Source: Diabrotica undecimpunctata
Lineage: Eukaryota > Arthropoda > Insecta > Coleoptera > Chrysomelidae
Length of the DNA: 64,000 bases
Assembly (NCBI RefSeq): GCF_040954645.1
Contig: NC_092804.1
Location: 147,135,108 to 147,199,107, forward strand
Direction: 5' to 3'
Shown: in pieces, positions 44,243 through 53,622 of the stretch
Layout: each line of letters begins with the position of its first letter
How positions within the stretch are numbered: position 1 is the stretch's first letter
Position numbers and translations under genes: made by a program
The notes under the pieces: model-generated
Databases searched by the model: none
What the model was told of the DNA's origin: nothing
The model's input: the letters and a program-made list of their open reading frames with translations, nothing else

Positions 44243-45769
44243 TCATGGACAAAAATATCGAATATTTTGGAATTTTCAAATTTTTGTTTTTTCAATACAA
44301 AATCTGGACAATCGTCGTTTATTGTAAAATAGAGTTTATTTTAACAATGTTTAATGAACAATTTTAAGTTTTTATGCGGAGAAAATCGTGAAAAAAATAA
44401 ATGTTTAATATTAGGTAAATAAGGTTATTTTACTCTAAACTTAAATGAAAATTTAAATTGCTTAAACAAGTCATTTTAACTGAAAGAAGTGCATGATTTA
44501 TACCGAGTATTCCCTCTCTAGCACTTATTACTGCTTGCATCCTTCTCAGCATGCTTGCAAGTAAATTTTGAACATATCCTTGGGAAATTGCATTCCATTC
44601 ATCCTGTGCAGCAAGCCGAAGCTGCTCTATCGTATTTGGAAAGGAATTTGTTTATTGTATGCTGCGTTTTAGGTGATCCCACATGTGCTCTATTGGATTT
44701 AAATCCGGGCTAAACGGTGGCCAATCCATTCTTCGAATTTGGACCTTATCAAGGTAATTACTCACTATGGCAGCGGCATGTTGTCGAGCATTATTGTGCA
44801 TTAACGTGAATCTTTCATATCCAATGTAACCAACATATGACAAAACATGATCTTGCAGGATCTTTTAAACGTAAGAATCATCCGTCCAGTCACTTCCACA
44901 ACTGCGGTACGTACCTCCCAACTAATACCTTCTCAAAGAATTATGCCATCAATTCCAAAACTAACTGTCTGGACGAGACTGCAGCTGGCGAATAGCTGTA
45001 GACGTAGTTTTGTCCATCTGGCTTCCATAATAGGATTCTGGTCTCAGTTGAAAAGAACGTTTTTCCAGTTGTCGATATTCCACTAAATATGTGTTTTTGT
45101 AAATTCCAAACGACGAGCTTTATGATTTTGGACAAGACGTGAAACTTTGGCGGGACGTCTGGGCTTTAATTTTGCTTCTTTGATCTTCGTCTTTTATTTA
45201 ATAGCTCATTTCTGGGGTGCATCGATGTTAATGAAGGATTTCGTGTAGAATTAAGAACCAAAAAACGCTCATCAATTGCGGTTGTGCACATTGGGCGTCC
45301 TTGACCAGGCCTTCGTACAAAATTTCCTGTTTCGCGGTAACTTTTTAGAGTATTCGAAACTATAGATTCAGTTCTGCTGAGACGTCGTGCGATACCTTTT
45401 TGTACATATCCTTCTTCGTACAAAATTACAATATGTGCTACTTGAGCTTCATCGCACTGTCGAATTGGTGGGATACTTGTTTTAAACTTAGTTAAATCAA
45501 AACACTATTCAATTAAACTAAATAAATTAAACTAAAAATAACCGAATTAGTATGATTTTTCCTTTACATGAAGAAGGATTTTTATGATAAAATGTACGAA
45601 TGACACTAACCACTGAATAAACGTCAAAATAAACATCAAAATATTTCAAACCAGTTGAGTATATCAGCCTACTATATGAGTATTGTCAGTAATCTAAAAT
45701 CATTTTGAAATAATGGTGACTACAAAAAAAATTGGAAAATTCCAAAATATTCGATATTTTTGTCCATGG

Positions 45770-45772
<3 letters not shown>
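44240..45772 (-). mobile_element. Tc1-like transposon with decayed transposase
   Basis: The 1533-bp element has 38-bp TIRs differing at one position (CACTCATGGAC... and CACCCATGGAC...) and is flanked by TA on both sides. Minus-strand transposase fragments: the helix-turn-helix MYEEGYVQKGIARRLSRTESIVSNTLKSYRETG and RPGQGRP (45423-45290); FFSTETRILLWKPDGQNYVY (45070-45000), where the first catalytic Asp is lost (TDES to STET); LMHNNARQHAA (44785) with the second Asp changed to Asn; WPPFSPDLNPIEHMWDHLKR (44720-44665) with the final Glu. Frameshifts separate the pieces, so it cannot make transposase. Confidence 0.85.

Positions 45773-45802
<30 letters not shown>
45773..45802. repeat. TA microsatellite
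   Basis: Short TA tract continuing from the right TIR of the Tc1-like element. Confidence 0.9.
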
Positions 45803-45807
<5 letters not shown>

Positions 45808-46376
45808 TGACAACAAGCGCTTTATATATTATTTCAGATACACTAAATGAAAAGGGATCGATGGTTTTTTGCACATTTAACTAAATGCAGTCATTTAAAA
45901 TAAAACATAATATTTATTATTATCAATTAAAACGCCCAAATTATTTTTATCTTATTATGGGACTTAGTGTTATGATAATACCAGGAATGTATGAGTGAGT
46001 TAAAAACACTTATGAAAATTAATATTTTTATTTACATCTAATTAACCCTTCATCACTCGCACCGTTAGAAAAAATCTAACATTTTAAAATAGTTTGCCAT
46101 AATTTTCGAAATATTGCTTCTTTTGGGTTCTACAATCAGAAATACTTATTACTTAATACTGTTAAATAGTGGTGGGAGTACCTATTATCTTATTATAGCC
46201 GACAGCGGTTATCGTTAGTTCAAATCTAACACGCGAACGATTGAGTTCATCGAGATTTTCGAAAAATTTTAAGTTTTCGAAAAACTAGGCGAGTTCTAGC
46301 GTGTGTTGGTTTTTTGAGAGGTCACTTGAGAAAAGTTATAAATTATCATAAAAGCTAAGATTCTTAGTGAAATATA
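45803..46376. other. No recognisable gene
   Basis: AT-rich. TTAACCCTTCATCACTCGC at 46042-46060 resembles a piggyBac-type end but has no visible partner. Confidence 0.35.
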
Positions 46377-47733
46377 GATTGTTGGACATACGTTATTAAA
46401 AGCGCTGGGTATTTTACTAACAAAAGTTTTTAATAGGCAGTTGCAGGGAGAACCAGTGCCACAAAGTTGGAAATAAGGATGGATAACATCTATCCATAAA
46501 AAAGGAAATAAGGAAGATTGCAATAACTATCAGGGTATAACTGTTAGGAACACGCTTAGCAGATTATATGGGAGAATTATAAAAAAACACATATACGAAG
46601 AAAACCGTCCTTTTGAATCAGAAGAACAAAACGGATTTAGAGCAGGACGATCCACAATAGATAGTATTTTCTGCTTATCTCAAATACTCGAGAAAAGAAC
46701 ACTGAGCTCTCGAGAAGTGCATTTACTTTTAGTAGATTTAACAAAAGCATATGACACCGTGCCTGTTGCGAAATTGTGGGAAGTATTGGAGAAAACCAGT
46801 ATCAGCGTTCCACTAATCGACGCTATTAAAGATCTATACAACAACACGATATCAAAAGTTAAAATAGGAAATAAGGTTTCTAATAGTTTTCAGGTAACAA
46901 AGGGACTGAAGCAAGGTTGTTATTTATCTCCCATACTATTCAATATATATATCGACGATGCACTCAGGCACTGGAAAAAGAAGTGTAATGGGATGGGGCT
47001 GTCTATTGGGGATGAAACGTTATACACGTTGCACTATGCAGATGACCAGGTAGTTATTGCCCAACACAAGGAAGACCTGGAGTATATGGCTAGAAAACTA
47101 ATAGAATAATACAAAAAATGGGGCCTCGAAGTAAATTTACAAAAAACGCAATATCTTTGCATAGCATCAATGTATATATTTGGGGGTAAAACTAACAAAG
47201 ACAGGAAGAACTGATGAAGCCATAAAAGACAGAATAATCAAAGGGAAACGAATTATAGGTGCATTGAATTCAGTACTATGGCAGAAAAATATAAGACCGG
47301 AAACGAAAAAAAGAATATATAATACCATATTGAAACCAGTAATCGTCTATGGCTCAGAAGTATGGCAGTTATCACAAAAACTTAAAGGTAACCTATTGGC
47401 AGTTGAAATAGATTTTTGGAGAAGAGCAGCGGGAAAGTCTAGATTAGAACATATGAGAAATGAGGACATAAGGAATTAAAAGAATGTACAAAGATCAATT
47501 AGAAGACATCGAAAAACAATAATTAACATGGTACGGATATGTTAGATATATAGGGGAAGAAAGACTCCCAAAAAAAAATATTAGAATGGATACCACCAGA
47601 GAAAAAAAACGAGGACGACCACCAACAACATGAATGCAAGGAATTTCGAAAGCAATGTTAGCAAGAAATCTAGCTAAAGAAGACTGGCAGAATAGACAGG
47701 CTTGGGAACGGGAACTCAAAGGCGGATTACGCT
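46377..47733 (+). pseudogene. LINE reverse transcriptase, 5' truncated
   Basis: The frame is readable from about 46390: LTKVFNRQLQGEPVPQSWK, WITSIHKKGNKEDCNNYQGI, EEQNGFRAGRSTIDSIFCLSQI, LLVDLTKAYDTVPVAKLW, TKGLKQGCYLSPILFNIYIDDAL and catalytic YADDQVVIA near 47036-47062. A stop at 47107-47109 and a frameshift follow; 47180-47479 gives RIYNTILKPVIVYGSEVW, and the C-terminal end KRGRPPTT..MQGISKAMLARNLAKEDWQNRQAW runs to a stop near 47733. The RT core is nearly intact. Endonuclease and ORF1 are absent. Confidence 0.8.
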
Positions 47734-47734
47734 A

Positions 47735-48319
47735 AGTTCAACTGAAATGAAATGCAGTCTAGTATTTGGTCATTATAACCAAAATAACAGCCAGGTACGC
47801 TAGCAGCGACATCTATACGAAGTAACAAGAAGTCCAGAGACCTCTCTCTGATAGTAAATTAGGCGAACCGCACATTCAAAGCCTCTTACTAGAGACTTTT
47901 AACAACGCTAGAAGTATCTTTTTACTTCAACATGCATCTACGATTCACCTTTGAAAATTCCACAAGTGTTCCTGATGATGAGTTGAATAACTCGAAACAC
48001 GTGTAGAGCAATGGTGGAGTTGCTATTAAAATGAAATGCAATGTTTTACTTTCATTTAAACGTCTTTCTATACGTAAAGAGCGAAAAAGATAGTAATTTT
48101 CAAAGGTGAATCGTAGATGCATGTTGAAGTAAAAGGATACTTCTAGCGTCGTTAAAAGTCTCTAGTAAGAGGCTTTGAATTTGCGGTTCACCTAATTTAC
48201 TATCAGAGAGAGGTATCTGGACTTTTTGTTACTTCGTATAGATGTCGCTGCTAGCGTACCTGGCTGTTATTTTGGTTATAATGACCAAATACTAGACTGC
48301 GTTTCATTTCAGTTGAACT
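47735..48319. repeat. 225-bp inverted repeat with ribozyme-bearing spacer
   Basis: The arms 47735-47959 and 48095-48319 are near-perfect reverse complements. The spacer (47960-48094) starts with motif 8. The same spacer start recurs directly after the right arm (48320-48416, motif 9), so the order is arm, unit, inverted arm, unit. This fits rearranged PLE terminal repeats. Confidence 0.85.
47967..48010 (+). ncRNA. Hammerhead-ribozyme-like motif 8
   Basis: Stem I TGTTC/GAGCA (one G-T wobble), consensus core CTGATGA plus extra T, stem II GAGTT/AACTC with loop GAAT, GAA, stem III palindrome ACACGTGT, cleavage base A. All conserved positions are present apart from the extra base. Confidence 0.65.
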
Positions 48320-48327
48320 TCCACAAG

Positions 48328-48371
48328 TGTTCCTGATGATGAGTTGAATAACTCGAAACACGTGTGGAGCA
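48328..48371 (+). ncRNA. Hammerhead-ribozyme-like motif 9 (cleavage base lost)
   Basis: Same sequence as motif 8 except that the cleavage-site base is G instead of A. Hammerheads need A, C or U there, so this copy should not cleave. A TA tract starts 45 bp downstream. Confidence 0.6.
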
Positions 48372-48414
48372 ATGGTGGAGTTCCTATCGAAATAAATTGC
48401 AATATTTTACTTTC

Positions 48415-48415
<1 letters not shown>

Positions 48416-48472
<57 letters not shown>
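48416..48472. repeat. TA microsatellite
   Basis: About 28 TA units following the terminal unit of motif 9. Confidence 0.95.
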
Positions 48473-48478
<6 letters not shown>

Positions 48479-48489
48479 TTTGGTTTATC

Positions 48490-50000
48490 GTAGGTAAATA
48501 TGGACAAGAAAATAGAGAACCAGTTACTTAAATGGTATGAAGAGATGCGGAGAGACAGCGGTGTGGCAACACTGGAATCTAATCAGGACTTAACTGATGT
48601 TCGCTTTCCAGTTTCTCGATCCAGAATACAGATTTTGAGCAGTCCACACAAGATTGCACAGAGATACTGAAGATGCCATGGAAGAAAGCGGCCAAGATTA
48701 TGGTTTTCAAGATTTTATGGCAAAGAAAAAACACCATGTTTAAAACATAAGCCACTTACTTTCAAATGTAAGACCAAAAGCTCGTGTTATTGTTACTAAC
48801 TTACCTGGGGTAAAAGCAAAATTAGAATGCTGGACATTTCTCGTACGCTATGATCAATAATATTGTAAAATACGCAAATCAAAAACTGGATACAATGAAA
48901 ATGTTTCATACTCGCCGTATAGATAGTCTTGCTGTGGACTACGAGAAAATGCAAGCATTTATCAGACTTGTTGGGGTAAAGAGAGCACAAATTTTGAAGA
49001 CTGATGAACTCTGAAAATTAGATGGAACAGTTCGGGACATTTTTGCAGCTACTGTGTCCAAGAAAAGATTTTATTAAATAGTTCAAGCTATAAGATTTGG
49101 CGACACTACTAAGAGGAAAGTAAATTTGGCAGTTAATAATCTTAAAGAACCATTCGAGAAATATTTTAAATGTTTGTCACTAACTGTTTATCAGTATAAA
49201 GTCCTAGATTCTATGTGACCATAGATGAAATGTTAGAAGCGTTCCGTGGTCAATGTATATTTAGGCAGTATATAGCCAATAAGCCAACGAATTACGAAAT
49301 CAACATCTACGTCCGCTTTGCTGAACACTAGAATATTTTTCATACAAAATCTCAAAATTTACACCAGCAAGCAACCTGATATGAACTACCCAACGATGCA
49401 GCTCGTGTAGTGAAAAGAAACATACGACACATAAGTGGAACCGGGCGGAATGTAACAGCGGATAATTACTTTTTCTCTGTGCCCTTAGTGAACTCTTTAG
49501 TGAACGATGATTGTTTGACAACGATAAATATTTTACGTTAAAACAAACCACAAATTCCCCCTGAGCTTACAAATGTTAAAGAAAGACCTTTATGTAGTAG
49601 CATGTTTGCATATGGTGACGATGGAAACAAGTGTTTACTTATATCATATGTGCCAAAAAGAAGATTAAAATATCTTACTGCTTTAAACACTACACAGCGA
49701 TGGTTTCATTTATAAAAACAACAAAGAAAAAACTATTTTGTGAGAGAATGTTACTGATTACAATCTCACAAAAGGCGGAGTGGATGTTGTTGATAAAGTG
49801 GATGCAGAATACTCGGTGACTAGATTTCGCTATCGCTGGTCGCTTACTGTTTTTTGCGTCCTATGAAATATTTCAACTATAACAACCAAATAATTTACCA
49901 TAATAACACTAATATTGCATTATTTCACAAAATTTCCTGATGCTCTTACGAATCGAATGCACCAAACTGCTTCTCGATCCGTCATACGGCACCAATTTTC
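48490..50000 (+). pseudogene. piggyBac-like transposase, heavily decayed
   Basis: Plus-strand pieces in all three frames give a piggyBac-family transposase. ATGGACAAGAAA at 48499 starts a region with KIENQLLKWYEEM. Then come FIRLIRFGDTTKRKVNL and PRFYVTIDEMLEAFRGQCIFRQYIANKP (49195-49280), containing the IDE and FRGQC motifs; GRNVTADNYFFSVPLVNSLV (49447-49505), the family's TxDN block; NKPQIPPELTNVKERPL (49540-49590); and a C-terminal region near 49850-49920. Many stops and indels are present. No TTAA-flanked ends were found with confidence. Confidence 0.75.
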
Positions 50001-51330
50001 GAAGCATCATTGCTTCATTTCCTCGACTATTTGTTAAGTGTGATTTATTCGAAATCAAAACTATGTCGTCAGTAAATTTATAAATTAAATATAAAATAAA
50101 TTTGTAAGTAAAAGTAAAAAAATTGTTATTGACTAAATGTTGCATTGCATCTGCTGCTCTGTTAGCATATCACTTAAATTGTTTGTGACATTATATACAA
50201 AACAATTTTTGTACCATTCGAGGCATCTGGCAGCAACAACATATTCGTGATCGAGAAATAATTGTTACACTTTTTAATGGACTGGATTTTGTATAATAGT
50301 GTACATATAAGGCTTTATATTTACCAGAATTATAGAAAAATTTTTTATTGTTACATGAGTGTTACATATTTACTCTAAATATATTATTAGAGATAAGAAA
50401 TACTTACCCATGCGATTCCCTTGTAGAAAGCAGCAACAAAAACTTTAATTAATATGGATGTGAGTTAGCCAGTCACATTATTATAAGACTTGACTAAAGT
50501 GATCTTTTTAATTGCTCTCAACTTCATATTTTCAATAACATATAATATAATATATACAGTGTGTCTGTGTATCCCAAAGTATGGAATAAATTCGATATTT
50601 CCTAAATAAAAAGCATTTTTATAAAAATCCAAAACACGTCGATTTTTAAATTTAATGTTCTACATTTTACAATAAAATTTTATTATACAAGGTGATACAC
50701 ATTACAGTGATGACGTCATCGGCTCTTTTTTTAAATGTAATACCCTGCATTAGGGCATTTTTAGATCGATAAAAATGAGCTAATTTCAAAAAAGTATAAT
50801 ACTCGGGTCTAATGGATATAATTTGAAAGATATGCGCTTAGAAAACAAATTATTTATTATTAATTTCAAAAAAGTAGCCTACTTCTAGTTTGTGATAAAC
50901 TGTAATTATTATAAATCTCAAATCAAAGGTAACCTCGTAAACACTAAAGAAGATAATTAGGATTCATTATCTTAAAAAAAAATAATATGAAAAAGTGATA
51001 TTTTTACAAAAAGAAAAAAAATATCTTCAAAACAGTGGCGTGTTGATATCGATTTGTGGATTGGTTGAATTATTATAGTGGAGGTCACTAAGAAAATTTC
51101 GTTTGTTAATTTTGTGAAATTTTATATTTTTTTTGTTATTACTGATATTAAAACAATAAATTAGTTAAATCCAAAATTAACTTCAAAGTTATTACGTAAA
51201 TTAAAAAAAAATGTCTCTAAGTAAGTGTCGTGTAGAGAAAAAAATTCATCTCCCTCCCAATACAAATTAACGTGGTTTCTTAAATTTTGAAGTTACTGGG
51301 AGTGGTCAAATTTTCGTTGGTACAGAGGGT
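50001..51330. other. No recognisable feature
   Basis: AT-rich sequence. The stretch from about 50550 (GTGTCTGTGTATCCCAAAGT) looks like a dispersed repeat but I cannot define its ends. Confidence 0.4.
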
Positions 51331-51334
51331 ATAT

Positions 51335-51340
51335 ATGTAT

Positions 51341-51409
<69 letters not shown>
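51335..51409. repeat. TA microsatellite
   Basis: TA tract with a few G-containing interruptions at the edges. Confidence 0.9.
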
Positions 51410-51411
<2 letters not shown>

Positions 51412-51449
51412 TATATTTTTCAAATTATTTTTCGACCGTACTGTTTTAA

Positions 51450-51597
51450 ATATTGATTTATAGTATCAGCAATCGGTCAGAAAATAAAACTCTATTTGTT
51501 CAGTCTCAATAAGAAGTCACAAAATCGTGACGAAATATTGAGACTGAACAAATAGAGTTTTATTTCCTGATCGATTGCTGATACTATAAATCAATAT
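51450..51597. repeat. 62-bp inverted repeat around a decayed hammerhead-like motif
   Basis: The arms 51450-51511 and 51536-51597 are reverse complements with few mismatches and close on the centre GAAGTCACAAAATCGTGAC. Confidence 0.8.
51504..51543 (+). ncRNA. Hammerhead-ribozyme-like motif 10 (core lost)
   Basis: Same family as motif 11: stem I TCTC/GAGA, stem II GTCAC/GTGAC, stem III ATAT. The core reads AATAAGA instead of CTGAAGA, so it should be inactive. Confidence 0.4.
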
Positions 51598-51606
51598 ATG
51601 TTTATA

Positions 51607-51697
<91 letters not shown>
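51598..51697. repeat. TA microsatellite
   Basis: About 48 TA units between the inverted repeat and the PLE RT end. Confidence 0.95.
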
Positions 51698-51700
<3 letters not shown>

Positions 51701-53200
51701 GAGGGATAAGAGTTCTACTGATCTTGTCAGTGACACCTTTAATAAAAGGTAGAAAGATTTTGGGTTGATCCGGAGGCAAGGTTTCTTTTTTGGATGGAAT
51801 GGGGTTTAGATGTTATTGAATGGTTTGTTTTATTGATTTGGGTTTTGTGATAGCCGTTTTGTAGGAGTGTTTTCCTTATTGAATTGATTTCAAATGACCT
51901 GTGATTGTTGTCGCTAAGTCTTATAGAACGGGAAATAAGAGTGTTAATGACTGAATTAAGTTGGGTGGAGTGATGATGTGACTGGGCATTGAGATAACGA
52001 TTTATATGAGTGGGTTTTCGGTACACGGACTAGGAAAAACTGTGAGGTGGGTTTTTCTGAATAAGAACATCAAGGAATGGCAAAGACGCTTCAGACTTAA
52101 TTTCCATCGTGAATTGAATGCTGGAATGTATTTCATTCAGGTAGGAGAGAAAGAGATCTAATGTGTCGTTGCCATGGGGCCAAATGACAAACGTGTCATC
52201 AACGTACCGTAACCAGCAGGTGGGTTTGAGATTTGATGAGGACAGGGCTACTGTTTCGAAATGTTCCATGTAAATATCAGCTATTACGGGAGAGAGGGGG
52301 ATCCCGTTGGGGCACCTTTGATTTGACGATAGAAATTATTTTGGAATGAAATATATGTATTAGACATGCAGTGTTTAATAAAAGATAATGTATCTTGGGG
52401 GATTTGATACTTGGAGTCCAAGATGGAAATGGTTTTATTAATGGGAATGTTGTTGAATAAAGGAAACATGTCAAACTGAAGGTGAAATAGAAATATTTTT
52501 CAGAAGATCAATGAAATGAAAAGAGTTTTTGACAAAGGACGAGGCGTTTTCGGCTAATGGTTGTAAGGATAAAGCGAGATGTTTTGCCAATTTCTGAGTG
52601 GGGCAGTTGTATTTACTGACGATGGGTCTTAGGGGAACAATGGACTTATGGATTTTTGGAAGGCCGTACATCTTTGGAATTCGAGATGATTTTTCTCTGG
52701 GTATAAGAGATTTTTTTGATCTCTGGAGGTAGAGTAGACTTATTTATAATGGATTTGATCGTTTTTCCTAGATGTGTGATGGGATCGTTTGGGATGCATT
52801 TTTATTCTGTGAAATTGAGAAGTTCGAACATTTTGTCGAAATAATTAGAACAGTTGAGAATGACCGTGGCATTACCTTTGTCGGCTGGAAGGATGACAAT
52901 GTCAGGGCTATTATAAAGTTCTTCGAGGCATGTCTTTCTGAAAGACGGATATTTGTCGGTGGATGTTTGGAAGTACGGAGAATTTTGGCGACATCTTGTC
53001 TGGCAATTTCGGCTTGATCGGAAGGAAGATGAGAAAAAGCTTCTTCAGTTTGACAAATAATTTTTTTGTTGAGATGGAAAGAGGAGTGACAGAAAAATTG
53101 AAGCCTTTTGACAGAGCTTTGGTAGCTGAATCGGATATGTGACGCAAACTGGACCAACTTATCTCTCAGCAAAATCCATAGCCCATTTCGAATCAACAAC
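51698..53200 (-). pseudogene. Penelope-like element, N-terminus and RT
   Basis: The minus strand encodes most of a PLE polyprotein before the endonuclease, with a few frameshifts. N-terminal part (53200-52770): RHASKNFIIALTL and, in the next frame, SFHLNKKIICQTEEAF and the ADKGNATV-like block near 52880. RT: MYGLPKIHKSIVPLRPIVSKYN (52671), FPLFNNIPINKTISIL, QIKGAPTGSPSLP, WLRYVDDTFVIWPHGND with YVDD at about 52195-52206, LPFLDVLI, and YRKPTHINRYLNAQSHHH. It ends at LPFIKGVTDKISRTLIPLN, directly against a TA tract, so the GIY-YIG domain is missing. Confidence 0.85.
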
Positions 53201-53363
53201 CCTATACTTTTGTTCGCAATTTCTCAGATATTAACTCAAATCAAACAAAAATGTCATTTATGTAGATATGTTAAAAAAATTAAAATTTTTACTTTTATAG
53301 TTGTAAGTATTGAAATATTTACTTTGTTTACATATAATATTTATTCTAATAAATTTATAGTTT

Positions 53364-53403
53364 TCTCCTGAAGAAGTCACAAAATCGTGACGAAATATTG
53401 AGA
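53364..53403 (+). ncRNA. Hammerhead-ribozyme-like motif 11
   Basis: Stem I TCTC/GAGA, core CTGAAGA plus extra A, stem II GTCAC/GTGAC with loop AAAATC, GAA, stem III palindrome ATAT, cleavage base T. A TA tract starts about 55 bp downstream. Confidence 0.55.
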
Positions 53404-53458
53404 CATAGAACAAATAGAGTTTTATTTCCTACAGACCGATTGCTGATACTTTAAATCA

Positions 53459-53621
<163 letters not shown>

Positions 53622-53622
53622 A

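Noticed and set aside
44056..44367. Open frames made mostly of alternating Ile-Tyr
   Set aside because: TA tracts are open in all frames. The same applies to the frames around 48304-48507, 53422-53674, 62133-62426 and 63132-63374.
46042..46060. TTAACCCTTCATC resembling the left end of the piggyBac-like element
   Set aside because: No matching right end was found, and the transposase ruin starts 2.4 kb away with other insertions between.
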